A stretch of DNA of 64,000 bases, taken from assembly GCA_026996605.1 (NCBI GenBank), contig JALWLE010000060.1, forward strand, positions 62,001 through 126,000, given 5' to 3'. The DNA is from Flavobacteriales bacterium (GTDB lineage: Bacteria; Bacteroidota; Bacteroidia; Flavobacteriales; Flavobacteriaceae). The position numbers and the translations under genes are program-made. This document shows positions 30,429-40,298 of the stretch, in pieces (positions within the stretch are counted from its first letter, which is position 1; each line of letters opens with the position of its first letter). The notes under the pieces are model-generated. The model did not search any database and had not been told where the DNA came from. It saw nothing but the letters and a program-made list of their open reading frames with translations.

Positions 30429-30485
30429 AACCATATAAGACACATAAGAGAAAAGCTTATATGAACTTATGTGTCTTGTGTGGTT
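30429..30485 (+). repeat. 20-bp hairpin repeat before queG
   Basis: Arms 30429-30448 and 30466-30485 pair at all 20 positions (two are G-U wobbles) around a 17-nt loop. The inner 11 bp (AGACACATAAG/CTTATGTGTCT) are perfect. Related single arms occur at 8473-8492 and about 42419-42438, so it appears to be a member of a dispersed palindromic family. It contains the ATG at 30461 that would otherwise be taken as the queG start. Confidence 0.8.
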
Positions 30486-30499
30486 CTAAACTAATAAAC

Positions 30500-31432
30500 T
30501 TGAAAATTAACAATAGGCAAAAAGAACAAATTAGGCAAAAAGCATACAATTTAGGTTTTAACAATATAGGTTTTGCCAAAGCTGTTTTTTTAACTGAAGA
30601 AGCAAGTCGTCTTGAAAATTGGCTTAATAACGGTTATCATGGAAAGATGTCATATATGGAAAACCATTTTGACAAACGACTTGATCCGCGTTTATTGGTG
30701 CCGGGGGCTAAATCAGTCATTTCTTTATCATATAATTATTTTCCCAAAAAGAAACAACCCGAAAATACCTACAAAATAGCCAAATATGCCTATGGTAAAG
30801 ACTACCATTTTTTACTTAAAGATAAGCTGCGAGAATTAGTCAATTTTATAGAAACAAATATTACAACAGTTGAAGGACGGGTATTTACTGATTCTGCACC
30901 GGTACTTGAACGGGCTTGGGCGCGTAGAGCCGGTATCGGTTGGGAGGGAAAACATAGTCTGATTATTCAAAAAAATAAAGGTTCCTTTTTCTTTTTAGCA
31001 GAACTTATTTCCAGCTTGGATTTTGAAACCTATGATACGCCGTTTCCTACCGACCATTGTGGTACTTGCACCAGTTGCATTAATGCTTGTCCGACCGAAG
31101 CCATTCTCAACAACAAAACTATTAATGCCAGCCGGTGTATTTCATATTTAACTATTGAATTACGCGATGAATTACCGGTAGATATGCGTGGCAAATTTGC
31201 AGACTGGTTATTTGGTTGCGATATCTGTCAAGATGTTTGTCCGTGGAATAAATTCAGCTTGCCGCATAGCGAACCTTTTTTTGACCCGCACCCCGATTTA
31301 CTGCAAATGACCAAACAAGATTGGGAAGAGATTACCGAAGCGGTTTTTCGGGATATTTTTAAAAAATCAGCGGTGAAACGCACCAAATATAGCGGTTTGA
31401 AGCGGAATATTGATTTTATAAAATGCAAATAA
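30500..31432 (+). CDS. queG: Epoxyqueuosine reductase
   Basis: Last step of queuosine synthesis: reduction of epoxyqueuosine in tRNA, using cobalamin and two [4Fe-4S] clusters. Cluster motifs are [12 protein letters not shown] and [31 protein letters not shown] is the conserved active-site stretch. The longest frame starts at an ATG at 30461 inside the loop of a 20-bp hairpin repeat and adds residues without homology. A TTG at 30500 ([20 protein letters not shown]) gives 310 aa and the normal N-terminus, so it is preferred. Ends 8 bp from the convergent transglycosylase gene. Confidence 0.9.
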   Translation: MKINNRQKEQIRQKAYNLGFNNIGFAKAVFLTEEASRLENWLNNGYHGKMSYMENHFDKRLDPRLLVPGAKSVISLSYNYFPKKKQPENTYKIAKYAYGKDYHFLLKDKLRELVNFIETNITTVEGRVFTDSAPVLERAWARRAGIGWEGKHSLIIQKNKGSFFFLAELISSLDFETYDTPFPTDHCGTCTSCINACPTEAILNNKTINASRCISYLTIELRDELPVDMRGKFADWLFGCDICQDVCPWNKFSLPHSEPFFDPHPDLLQMTKQDWEEITEAVFRDIFKKSAVKRTKYSGLKRNIDFIKCK

Positions 31433-31440
31433 TTGTGTAT

Positions 31441-32349
31441 TTATTTCTTTTTCAGCACTTTAATACGATAAGTTTTACCTTTCTTATTAGTCAGTTTATC
31501 ACTGCGTAACCACGGATTGAGTAGTTTTAATTCCTTATATGTCATATTGTGTTCTTTGGCAAAGAGCGCTAAATCTTCTATGGCGGTATCTATTTTAATT
31601 TCATAACTTTCGTAAGGGGTGTATAAATCATCTTGACTAAATACAAATCCGAAATCTTTGGGATGTTCCAAAATATGTTTCAGTGCAATAATACGAGGAA
31701 CATAGCGAGACGTTTCACTATTTAATAATAAATCATAGTAATTATTAACCTTTTGACGTTCTAATTCTTTGCTTATTTTGTTCATCCCGGCATTGTAAGA
31801 GGCGGCAGCCAAAGTCCATGAACCGTATTGTTGCTTGGCTTTTTTGAGATATTGGCACGCGGCAACCGTAGCTTTTTCCAAATTATAGCGTTCATCGACT
31901 TCTTCATTGATTTCCAGTCCTAATTCTTTACCGGTTTTTTTCATAATCTGCCAGAAACCTTTGGCACCTGCAGGAGAAGTAATATTTTGCAATCCGCTTT
32001 CGGCTACTGCTAAATATTTAAAATCGTCAGGAACACTTTCCTGTTTTAAAATTGATTCTATAATAGGAAAATATTTATTTTTTCTTTTTAACAATAATAG
32101 ACCGTTAGATTGCCAATAAGTGTTGACTAACAATTCACGGTCAATACGTTCTTTAACATCTTTTTGTTTAACAGGTACCGGTTCGTCCACTAATTGTAAT
32201 GAATCGGGTATGGGAATGGCATAAACTTTATAATTATTTAAAAAACCGTTTTTAACAGCTTCTTTAGTATAAGGGTCCGTTTTAAAATTATAACCGGCAA
32301 CTCCTGAAATGAGTAAGCCTAGGATTAAAAGTATTGTTTTTTTAGGCAT
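31441..32349 (-). CDS. Lytic transglycosylase (SLT/MltD-like)
   Basis: Periplasmic enzyme that cleaves peptidoglycan to 1,6-anhydro products. An N-terminal hydrophobic segment (PKKTILLILGLLISGVAGY) follows the ATG at 32349; the longer frame to 32397 starts at TTG and is less likely (302 aa chosen). The catalytic domain has LAVAESGLQNITSPAGAKGFWQIM with the catalytic Glu in AES, plus AAASYNAGMNK, typical of family 1 transglycosylases. The last 50 residues (ELKLLNPWLRSD, GKTYRIKV) look like a LysM-type peptidoglycan-binding unit. Same strand as uvrB, 48 nt downstream. Confidence 0.92.
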   Translation of the reverse strand: MPKKTILLILGLLISGVAGYNFKTDPYTKEAVKNGFLNNYKVYAIPIPDSLQLVDEPVPVKQKDVKERIDRELLVNTYWQSNGLLLLKRKNKYFPIIESILKQESVPDDFKYLAVAESGLQNITSPAGAKGFWQIMKKTGKELGLEINEEVDERYNLEKATVAACQYLKKAKQQYGSWTLAAASYNAGMNKISKELERQKVNNYYDLLLNSETSRYVPRIIALKHILEHPKDFGFVFSQDDLYTPYESYEIKIDTAIEDLALFAKEHNMTYKELKLLNPWLRSDKLTNKKGKTYRIKVLKKK

Positions 32350-32397
32350 TGATGTGGTATTTTTATCAAAAATAAATATTTTTTTAACAATAGTCAA

Positions 32398-34392
32398 CTA
32401 TTTTTTATTTTCTTTCAAGCTTTTAATCATATCACGATATTGAGCCGCTTTGATAAAATCCAATTCTTGGGCGGCTGCTTCCATTTTTTTTCGCAGTTCT
32501 CTGATCCGTTTATCTATGGCTTCGGGGGTTTGATAGAGTGCTTTACTTTCAGCAACCTGTTCTGTTAAATCTTTTTCGTAAATATAGGTTTTAGGTTGTT
32601 TTTGACTCATCAAGTTATCCAAACTTTTCTGAATGGCTTTTGGGGTTATGCCATGTTTTTGGTTATAAGCAATCTGTTTTTCGCGGCGTCTGTTGGTTTC
32701 ATCGATGGTTAATTGCATACTTTTGGTAACTTTATCAGCATAGAGAATAGCTGTTCCGTTAATGTGTCTGGCAGCGCGTCCGATAGTTTGTGTCAGAGAT
32801 TTATGTGACCGTAAAAAACCTTCTTTATCAGCATCTAGAATGGCTACCAAAGAGACTTCCGGTAAGTCAAGCCCTTCGCGAAGCAAGTTTACACCAACTA
32901 AAACATCAAAGAGACCTTTTCGTAGGTCATGCATAATTTCTACACGTTCCAATGTGTCAACATCAGAGTGGATATAACGACTGCGTACATTGATTTTAGA
33001 AAGGTATTTAGTCAATTCTTCAGCCATACGTTTTGTTAAAGTAGTAACCAAAATCCGTTCATCCTTTTCAACCCGTTTTTGAATCTCTTCCAGTAAATCA
33101 TCTACTTGATTTTGTCTAGGCCTGACTTCAATAATAGGGTCTAACAGTCCGGTTGGGCGAATCACTTGTTCTACAACTATTCCACCTGATTTTTGTAGTT
33201 CATACTTTGCCGGGGTAGCGCTTACATAAATAACTTGGTTTTGCATTTGCTCAAATTCTTCAAATTTTAAAGGACGGTTATCCATAGCTGATGGTAGGCG
33301 AAAACCATATTCTACCAGAGTTTCTTTTCGAGACCTATCCCCTCCGTACATCGCATGAACTTGCGGAATAGTTACATGGCTTTCATCAATAACCATTAAA
33401 TAATCATCCGGAAAATAATCCAGTAAACAGAAAGGTCTGCTACCCGGTGGTCTTCCGTCGAGATATCGTGAATAATTTTCAATTCCCGAGCAGTAACCTA
33501 ATTCCGAAATCATTTCTAAGTCAAATTCGGTACGTTCTTTGAGTCGTTTAGCTTCTAAATGTTTACCTGTTTCTTTAAAATATGTAATTTGTTTACCTAA
33601 ATCACGCCGAATATCTTGTATGGCATTATTAAGTCGCTCCGGTGAGGTAACAAATAAATTTGCAGGATAAATATCTAAAAATTCTACGGTATCTGTAAGT
33701 TCACCGGTTTCAACATGGAAAATTTCTATATCATCAACTTCGTCTCCCCAAAAATTAATACGAAAATAACGGTCGGTATAAGGCGGGTAAACCGTTATAG
33801 TATCTCCTTTAACGATAAAACTCCCGGCTTTAGGTATTTCACTACGACTGTATAAGCTTGTTACTAAATTATGTAAAAGTTTGGTTCGGGTGGTTTGAAT
33901 ATCTTTATTGACTTTAACGACATTTTTTTTAAATTCAGTCGGATTGCCAATTCCATACAAGCAGGAAACCGAAGCAATAACAATGACATCACGTCTACCC
34001 GAAAGCAGAGATGATGTAGTGCTGAGCCGGTAGCGTTCTATTTCTTCATTAATGGATAAATCTTTTTCAATATAAGTACCACTGGTGGGCAGGTAAGCTT
34101 CCGGTTGATAGTAATCATAATAGGACACAAAATATTCTACGGCATTATCCGGAAAAAATTGTTTAAATTCTTGAAATAACTGTGCTGCCAAAGTTTTGTT
34201 ATGTGCCAGAATTAAGGTAGGTCGTTGTACTTTTTCGATAACATTGGCTATGGTAAAGGTTTTGCCTGAACCGGTTACACCGAGCAAAGTTTGGTATTTC
34301 TCACCGGAAACTATTCCTTTCGATAATTGTTCAATAGCTTCAGGTTGGTCTCCTGTCGGTAAAAAATCTGATAAAATTTTGAAATGTTTCAT
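32398..34392 (-). CDS. uvrB: Excinuclease ABC subunit B
   Basis: DNA-damage verification helicase of nucleotide excision repair. It is 664 aa. Walker A GVTGSGKT (38-45); the damage-probing beta-hairpin YYDYYQPEAYLP; motif DESHVTIPQ; helicase motifs VGVNLLREGLDLPEVSLV and QTIGRAARH. The C-terminal UVR motif that binds UvrC (KRIRELRKKMEAAAQELDF) is intact. The next gene downstream, a transglycosylase, has no terminator before it. Confidence 0.99.
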   Translation of the reverse strand: MKHFKILSDFLPTGDQPEAIEQLSKGIVSGEKYQTLLGVTGSGKTFTIANVIEKVQRPTLILAHNKTLAAQLFQEFKQFFPDNAVEYFVSYYDYYQPEAYLPTSGTYIEKDLSINEEIERYRLSTTSSLLSGRRDVIVIASVSCLYGIGNPTEFKKNVVKVNKDIQTTRTKLLHNLVTSLYSRSEIPKAGSFIVKGDTITVYPPYTDRYFRINFWGDEVDDIEIFHVETGELTDTVEFLDIYPANLFVTSPERLNNAIQDIRRDLGKQITYFKETGKHLEAKRLKERTEFDLEMISELGYCSGIENYSRYLDGRPPGSRPFCLLDYFPDDYLMVIDESHVTIPQVHAMYGGDRSRKETLVEYGFRLPSAMDNRPLKFEEFEQMQNQVIYVSATPAKYELQKSGGIVVEQVIRPTGLLDPIIEVRPRQNQVDDLLEEIQKRVEKDERILVTTLTKRMAEELTKYLSKINVRSRYIHSDVDTLERVEIMHDLRKGLFDVLVGVNLLREGLDLPEVSLVAILDADKEGFLRSHKSLTQTIGRAARHINGTAILYADKVTKSMQLTIDETNRRREKQIAYNQKHGITPKAIQKSLDNLMSQKQPKTYIYEKDLTEQVAESKALYQTPEAIDKRIRELRKKMEAAAQELDFIKAAQYRDMIKSLKENKK

Positions 34393-34394
34393 TT

Positions 34395-34435
34395 AAAAAT
34401 AAATTCCCCAATGCAAAATTGGGGAATTTATTTTT
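34395..34435 (-). terminator. Terminator of the T9SS type B protein gene
   Basis: Perfect 18-bp stem (34395-34412 with 34418-34435, core ATTCCCCAAT) with a 5-nt loop, ending in A/T runs on both sides. It lies 25 nt downstream of the stop codon at 34461 and directly before uvrB. Confidence 0.85.
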
Positions 34436-34460
34436 ATAAAATCATTTATTAAGATATTTT

Positions 34461-37121
34461 TTATCTTTTTAAAGCAAAATGTCCGGTAACTTTACGTACT
34501 TTTTTGTTTTCTTCATTGACATTAGCAACAAACCAGTAGTCAGTTGCCGGTAAAGGTCTTCCATTCAATGTTCCATCCCAACCTTTACTGTCTGAAGATA
34601 AAGTAGTCAGTAGTTTTCCATATCTGTCATATATACCGATAGTAGAAGCCGGTTTTTTAGTAATATTAATAATTTGCCAGAAATCATTAAATCCGTCACC
34701 GTTTGGTGTAAAGAAGCGTGGCGCTCCTAATAGATCAACTTCTTGACTTACAACACCACAAGCATTTTTGTCTGATACATAAACTGTATAAGTACCGGGA
34801 TATAAATGTTCAAAAACATTAGAATCTTGATAGTTGATACCATCTATAGAATACTCGTAGTCTCCAATTCCTGAGGCTACAACAGTTATTTGATTATTAT
34901 CAGCGTTAAAATCTTTAATTATTATATCATCAATAACCGCCACATCAGAAGCATTAACCGTAATTGTTTTACTATTTGTACAACCATTATCATCAGTTAC
35001 ACTAATGGTGTAGTCTCCGGCTGTATTTACTAAAATATATTGGCTTGTTTCACCTGTTGACCACTCATAAGAAGCAAAACCTGCCGGTGCGTCGATTTGA
35101 ATGGAGCTTCCTAAACAGAATAAGTAGGTATCGTCCATATTAATTTCGGGTAGCGGATTAATTATTAAGTGAAATGAATCTGTATTTGTACATCCTGAAC
35201 CGGTATCGGTAATTTTATACCAAATAATTTCATCAAATGGAGTTATGTTGGTATAATTAGTTATATTGGTTATTTCATTTGTGTCTGCTTCAGCATCGGA
35301 TTGGGTAGGATAAAAATTTACTTCATAAGATGAATTGCTACGACTGCCCAAAATTTCAGGTAGTTTACTTGATAAATCAATGGAGGCAATGCCATCTGTA
35401 TCGTTATCACAAACTTCATAATTGGATACCGGCAATACCTCCGGCATGGGATTAATATTTAAGTAAAAAGTTCCATATAAGATATCACCACTGGAAAGAT
35501 TAGTAATCTTATAGGTTAATTTATCACGATTAGTATTATTTGTGTATAATCCTGTAATTTCATTTGTGTTATTTAAAGCATCAGATTCGTTAAGAAAGTA
35601 ATGTATTTCATAACTACCGCCGGGGTTAGGTTGACTGGCAATTATATCGTTGTCAAATTGATGAAGATCTAAAGTTTCAATTCCATTTAAATTGGTGCCA
35701 CAAACTTCTACTTCTACGTCCGGAGGTATAATGAAGACTTGTGTAACTGTTACATCACATCCCACAAAAAGATGTAAAGTAGCTACAATTGTATAATTAC
35801 CCGGTGTACTATAAGTATGGTTGGTTTGAGAATGGGTGTTATCAGGTGGATTATCAGGGTAACTTGTTGCTGTAGTTCCGTCACCAAAATCCCAGTCAAC
35901 ACTGACTATTTCTTCATTAGATGAAACTTCCCAAGTATTATTAAATTGTGCTGTAACATTAGGTGCTTGTATTTGAACAAAATAGGATTGGATAAAGGGT
36001 GGTAAACCTTGATGAGTGAACATACCTGATCCTAAATTGATGTAACGGTGTCTGTAATTACAAGCTGTGCCGGCTTCATTAGGGTTTTCAATAACACTTA
36101 CAGTGTTTTGATTAGAACCATAGTCGGTAGTATATGGTCTGTAAATTTTACCGTCAAGTCCTAATTGTAAGGCAGCTCTGTAATTGGTATTGGTACTGAT
36201 AATTGTTGCTTGATTGTTGTTAGATAAGTCAAATTGGGTTAATTTATTGTACCAATCGCTTAAATACAATTTTGAACTATCGGGTGAGAATTCTAACCCG
36301 TAAGGAGAGTCGTTACCCATGTTTAGATTCAACTGTACAGGGTTACTAATCACACCTGTAGAATTGTCAAAGTCGAAAATATATGCGGTATTGTCCATGG
36401 CGTTTGCCATAGCTATTTTAGTACCGTCCGGCGACGCTTTTAAATAGCCGATGCCATAAAATATATTAAGCGGTAATTGTGATACGGTTGCAGTGGTTTC
36501 AACTCCGGATGATGTTATTCGAAAAGCATAAAATGTATTCATATTATCACCTATTGTAGAATAGGGAGCAGAGGTACTTGTTGTTCTGGGTGCAGTAGTA
36601 ATTACCCATACAGAGTTTCCGTCGGAGCTGATAACAGCTGTTACCTTTTCGCTGGCACTATTGACTAATTGAATGTTTTTTTGTCCGGAAACTACACCAC
36701 CAAGTCCTCCATCTAAGGTCATGTCAATCTCAGAATATTGCAGACCATAGGTAGAAGGTCCGCTAAAAGCGTCATCAACCGTAAAAACATAGTAGATATG
36801 TCTGTCACCGGGTTTGGGAACTACAATGCCTGATTGAGTTGATGAGGCATCACCGTTTAATCCCGAACCGTTTTGCATTACTTGATGATTAGCATTCCAA
36901 ATTGTTAAACCGTCAGTGTATAATAACAAATCTCCACATGCGTTGGAAATAGAGGAACAACCTTCTTCTGTATCTATTTGCGCTCCCGGTTCTCTAACAG
37001 GCGCTCCACCTGAGAAATCCAGTCCGGCATGTGTGCCGAAAAACCAATGGGCAGCTTCATATTGAGCTTGTAAAGTAAAGCTTAAGAGGCTAAAAGAGAA
37101 TATTAGAAGTAACTTTTTCAT
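34461..37121 (-). CDS. Secreted T9SS type B sorting-domain protein with PKD domain
   Basis: An 886-aa surface or secreted protein. Signal peptide 1-19 (ending TLQA). Residues about 25-380 look like a beta-propeller of WD/lactonase type (SPDGTKIAMANAM, SPDSSKLYLSDWY). A PKD domain follows at about 395-465 (WDFGDGTT, HTYSTPGNYTIVATL). Two related modules of about 95 aa come next (EVCDNDTDGIASIDL and VCGTNLNGIETLDL), then an Ig-like unit. The C-terminal domain of gliding-motility-associated type (about 800-886: TPNGDGFNDFW, IYDRYGKLL, GWDGTLNGRPLPATDYWF) directs export by T9SS. The ligand is unknown. Two overlapping promoters lie upstream. Confidence 0.93.
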   Translation of the reverse strand: MKKLLLIFSFSLLSFTLQAQYEAAHWFFGTHAGLDFSGGAPVREPGAQIDTEEGCSSISNACGDLLLYTDGLTIWNANHQVMQNGSGLNGDASSTQSGIVVPKPGDRHIYYVFTVDDAFSGPSTYGLQYSEIDMTLDGGLGGVVSGQKNIQLVNSASEKVTAVISSDGNSVWVITTAPRTTSTSAPYSTIGDNMNTFYAFRITSSGVETTATVSQLPLNIFYGIGYLKASPDGTKIAMANAMDNTAYIFDFDNSTGVISNPVQLNLNMGNDSPYGLEFSPDSSKLYLSDWYNKLTQFDLSNNNQATIISTNTNYRAALQLGLDGKIYRPYTTDYGSNQNTVSVIENPNEAGTACNYRHRYINLGSGMFTHQGLPPFIQSYFVQIQAPNVTAQFNNTWEVSSNEEIVSVDWDFGDGTTATSYPDNPPDNTHSQTNHTYSTPGNYTIVATLHLFVGCDVTVTQVFIIPPDVEVEVCGTNLNGIETLDLHQFDNDIIASQPNPGGSYEIHYFLNESDALNNTNEITGLYTNNTNRDKLTYKITNLSSGDILYGTFYLNINPMPEVLPVSNYEVCDNDTDGIASIDLSSKLPEILGSRSNSSYEVNFYPTQSDAEADTNEITNITNYTNITPFDEIIWYKITDTGSGCTNTDSFHLIINPLPEINMDDTYLFCLGSSIQIDAPAGFASYEWSTGETSQYILVNTAGDYTISVTDDNGCTNSKTITVNASDVAVIDDIIIKDFNADNNQITVVASGIGDYEYSIDGINYQDSNVFEHLYPGTYTVYVSDKNACGVVSQEVDLLGAPRFFTPNGDGFNDFWQIINITKKPASTIGIYDRYGKLLTTLSSDSKGWDGTLNGRPLPATDYWFVANVNEENKKVRKVTGHFALKR

Positions 37122-37140
37122 TTAAACTTAAATTTTAGCC

Positions 37141-37171
37141 CAAATATAATATTATCAAAGTTAAAAACAAA
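37141..37171 (-). promoter_or_regulatory. Promoter of the T9SS type B protein gene
   Basis: On the minus strand TTTG (37171-37168), a 19-nt spacer and TATATTTG (37148-37141) match the consensus exactly. The ATG is 20 nt downstream. A second, overlapping set lies 15 nt further upstream: TTTG 37187-37184, 20-nt spacer, TAACTTTG 37163-37156. Confidence 0.8.
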
Positions 37172-37180
37172 TATTTTGGT

Positions 37181-38023
37181 TTACAAATCTCTTTTTTTTA
37201 GTATTTTATGTGAAAAATATACGAAAAATATAATCCAAATTGAAATAATAATAAAATTTTTATATGGAATACCTTCAAATTTAGCTATATTTTCTCCAAT
37301 CTGTTTACCAATATTTTTGGCGGCATTCAATCGGCTTATTGGTTCGGGAAGTATATTTTTTATAGATGTATAAGGAAAGAATTGTGAAATTTTATCAGCC
37401 ATATCTTTATTGAATAATTGCCAACGGAGTAAACCATATAAAATACCTTCAATAATCATCCAGATAAAAAAGAATCCCAAGGCTATAGCGGACCTTTTAA
37501 ATAAAAAACCTAGAAACATGATAAATGAAAAGATACCCAACAATTTTAAAAAGAAAGCCGGTAAAAAATATAAATCTTTAAAAATGATGCCTGCACTGGT
37601 ATAGTCCGAATAGATTAAACCTAAGATTAAGCTCATCACAAAAATAAAAAGTGTGGCTAAAAGCGCTAATACAACTAAAAAATAAAATTTGGATAAGACA
37701 AACTCTTTTTTGGTCAATCCGTCGATCAAATTTTGTTTAACGGTACGAAAATTGTATTCATTGGTAACCATGGAAACCACAATAATAGCCAAAAAGAAGG
37801 TTAAAAAATCAGCTATCCAAGTATTGAAGTGCCAAATATAAGGAAAGTTGAAAATACCCTGTTCTGCCAAATGGATTTCTACATGCCCTAATTTGAACTT
37901 AATAGCGGCAATCAAAGCAATACTACTTAATAAGACAAAATAAGACAAAAACAGAATCCGGCTCAGTTTGTGATGTTTGATTTTATAGTATTCGATATTT
38001 ATTAATTTGATAAAATTTTTCAT
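37181..38023 (-). CDS. ABC-2 type transporter permease
   Basis: Inner-membrane partner of the ATPase encoded just upstream. The 280 aa have about six membrane helices, including ILFLSYFVLLSSIALIAAI, FLTFFLAIIVVSMV, FYFLVVLALLATLFIFVMSL and FIIISIWIIFFVYF. It belongs to the ABC-2 permease group that exports drugs, lipids or antimicrobial peptides; the substrate is not evident. Its start overlaps the stop of the ATPase gene by 4 nt. The gene ends close to the promoters of the next gene, which may lie partly inside its last codons. Confidence 0.88.
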   Translation of the reverse strand: MKNFIKLINIEYYKIKHHKLSRILFLSYFVLLSSIALIAAIKFKLGHVEIHLAEQGIFNFPYIWHFNTWIADFLTFFLAIIVVSMVTNEYNFRTVKQNLIDGLTKKEFVLSKFYFLVVLALLATLFIFVMSLILGLIYSDYTSAGIIFKDLYFLPAFFLKLLGIFSFIMFLGFLFKRSAIALGFFFIWMIIEGILYGLLRWQLFNKDMADKISQFFPYTSIKNILPEPISRLNAAKNIGKQIGENIAKFEGIPYKNFIIISIWIIFFVYFSHKILKKRDL

Positions 38024-38913
38024 GCCGTAATTTTTAAAAATTCATCTTCCAAACGGGGTTGTTTTTTGACTAAACTCTCGACAAAAATACCATGTCCGGC
38101 TAAATATTTGTTTAGTTCTTTACCTGAAAAATCTTTTGTTTTCGTAAAAACTTTGATAAGGTTATTTTCAATAATCACATCTTGAACAGCATCATTTTGC
38201 AACAAGATATCATGGATCATTTCCGGTTGGTCGGTTTGTAGTTCATACCAAAAAGATTGAAGACTCATTTCCGACACTTTGCCTTCAAAAATCTTTTTAC
38301 CTTTTTGTAAAATAATAACTTGATCACAAACTTTTTCAACTTCGTCTAGTAAGTGCGAAGCTAAAATTATGGTAGTACCTTTATCGGCTATATCTCTTAT
38401 AATTTTTCGTATTTCATGAATTCCCTTAGGGTCTAAACCGTTTGTTGGTTCATCTAAAATAAGCATTTCAGGATTATTTAACAAAGCAGAAGCAATAGCC
38501 AAGCGCTGTTTCATACCCAACGAATAGGTTTTAAATTTATCGTGTTGCCTTTCTATTAGCCCTACTAATTCTAATTTTTCTTCGATACCGTCCGTTGGAA
38601 TCTCTTTGATTTTACAAACCAAATTCAGGTTTTGCCAAGCTGTCATATACGGGTAAAAATTGGGGCGTTCAATAATAGCACCGATACGTTTTAAAGCTTC
38701 CGAATTAGAAATTTTACCGTTAAACCATTTAAAATCACCTTCGGTTTTATTAACGACATTTAATATCATACCCAAGGTAGTGGATTTGCCACTACCGTTA
38801 GGTCCCAATAAACCGTAAACATGACCTTTTTCAACCTTGAAACTCAACCGGTCAACAGCTGTTAGTCGTCCGAATTTTTTGGTTAAATCCGTAACTTGTA
38901 GAATGTTTGACAT
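38020..38913 (-). CDS. ABC transporter ATP-binding protein
   Basis: A 297-aa ATPase driving the ABC-2 permease. Walker A GLLGPNGSGKST (about 33-44), ABC signature YSLGMKQRL, Walker B MLILDEPTNGLDP, and the H-loop ILASHLLDE. A C-terminal extension of about 80 aa (from MSLQSFWYEL) is typical of the CcmA/NatA-like subgroup. It forms a two-gene operon with the permease through a 4-nt overlap. Confidence 0.95.
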   Translation of the reverse strand: MSNILQVTDLTKKFGRLTAVDRLSFKVEKGHVYGLLGPNGSGKSTTLGMILNVVNKTEGDFKWFNGKISNSEALKRIGAIIERPNFYPYMTAWQNLNLVCKIKEIPTDGIEEKLELVGLIERQHDKFKTYSLGMKQRLAIASALLNNPEMLILDEPTNGLDPKGIHEIRKIIRDIADKGTTIILASHLLDEVEKVCDQVIILQKGKKIFEGKVSEMSLQSFWYELQTDQPEMIHDILLQNDAVQDVIIENNLIKVFTKTKDFSGKELNKYLAGHGIFVESLVKKQPRLEDEFLKITA

Positions 38914-38971
38914 AATTTTTGGTGTTTATAATGCTTTAACGATTAAGATTGTAAAATGTTACAATTTCAGA

Positions 38972-39004
38972 AGACCTACTCGGTTTTCAAAACCTAGTAG
39001 GTCT
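38972..39004. repeat. Palindromic repeat, GACCT...AGGTC type
   Basis: AGACCTACT and AGTAGGTCT arms, with a nested GGTTTTcAAAACC stem and one C-T mismatch between. There is no adjacent T-run, so terminator function is not supported in either direction. It resembles the lysS terminator at 52885-52914 (GACCTgACAGGTTT type), suggesting a dispersed family. Confidence 0.7.
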
Positions 39005-39131
39005 CACTATAAAATGTAAATATTTAATGATAAACAGAATATTTTGCTTGTTATTCAGACAAAGGGTGGCAGGGAAGAAATCCCATTCTTAATTTTAAAT
39101 CTTTACCTTATTTCTCACTCATTCAAACTAC

Positions 39132-40298
39132 TTATAACATTCTCAAAATAATCTCAATACCTTTCAGTAATTCATCATCACTGATAGTTAATGGTGGAGT
39201 GATGCGGACCGCACGTTTTTCGTAGAGTAACCAAAACAGAATCAATCCTTTATCAAGTGCTTTTAAAACCAATTCATTGGCTTGTTCCGGTGTCTCCATA
39301 ATGAGCGCAAGCATCAAACCACGCCCGCGTATTTCTTTGATTTTAGGGTGTTTGAGATGTTTGCGTATAAGTTGTTCTTTTCGAAGGGCTTCTTCGGACA
39401 ATTTGTTTTCTTCAATATAGTTCAAGGTAGCCAATGCAGCAGATGCAATAACCGGATGCCCGCCAAAAGTAGTGATATGTCCCATAGCCGGATTGGTTAA
39501 GCGTTTCATGATTTCCGGTGTTGAGGTAAAGGCACCAATCGGCATGCCGCCACCAAGGGCTTTACCGGTGATAACAATATCCGGAGTAACATCATAATGT
39601 TCAAACCCAAACATTTTTCCGGTACGGGCAAAACCGGTTTGTATTTCATCCAAGATTAATAAAGTACCGGTTTCATTACAACGTTTTCTGACAGCTTTTA
39701 GATAATCGTTTTGTGGCTCAATAAATCCGGCACCGCCTTGAATGGTTTCTAAGATGACGGCTGCCGTTTGAGTAGTAATTTTTTGTAAATCGTCAAAATT
39801 GTTAAAATTGATAAATGATACCCCCGGTATCAATGGCAAAAACGGCTGTTTGCGTTCCGGATAATCCATAACCGACATACTACCTTGTGTATTGCCATGG
39901 TATGAGCGGTGTGCGGCTATAATTTGAGGTTTGCCGGTATATAGTTTGGCTAGCTTCATGGCGCCTTCGGTTGCTTCTGTACCGGAATTAACTAAATAGG
40001 TAACTGATAAACCCTCAGGAAGTAGTTTCGCTAATTTTTGGCAGAGAGCAACTTGAGGTTCTTGGATGAATTCACCATAGACCATTACGTGCATGTACCG
40101 GTCCAACTGTTGTTTGATGGCATTGATAACCGGTTGCGGTTGATGCCCGATAACATTTGCCGATACGCCTGCTACAAAATCCAGATAAGCTTTACCGTTA
40201 GCATCATAAATATAACTTCCTTTGGCATGAGATACTTTTAATCCCATTGGGTTGGGGGTAGTTTGGGCTTGGTATTTTATAAAATTTTGTTCAATCAT
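39132..40298 (-). CDS. Class III PLP-dependent aminotransferase
   Basis: 388-aa member of the acetylornithine/ornithine/4-aminobutyrate group. The cofactor-binding motifs are LDEIQTGFARTGKMFGFEH and DIVITGKALGGGMPIGAF, with Lys in GKALGGG forming the Schiff base; NSGTEATEGAMKLAK binds phosphate. The substrate cannot be fixed from the sequence: no arginine or lysine pathway genes are nearby. It overlaps the upstream alpha/beta hydrolase gene by 8 nt and is the last gene of a three-gene operon. Confidence 0.92.
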   Translation of the reverse strand: MIEQNFIKYQAQTTPNPMGLKVSHAKGSYIYDANGKAYLDFVAGVSANVIGHQPQPVINAIKQQLDRYMHVMVYGEFIQEPQVALCQKLAKLLPEGLSVTYLVNSGTEATEGAMKLAKLYTGKPQIIAAHRSYHGNTQGSMSVMDYPERKQPFLPLIPGVSFINFNNFDDLQKITTQTAAVILETIQGGAGFIEPQNDYLKAVRKRCNETGTLLILDEIQTGFARTGKMFGFEHYDVTPDIVITGKALGGGMPIGAFTSTPEIMKRLTNPAMGHITTFGGHPVIASAALATLNYIEENKLSEEALRKEQLIRKHLKHPKIKEIRGRGLMLALIMETPEQANELVLKALDKGLILFWLLYEKRAVRITPPLTISDDELLKGIEIILRML

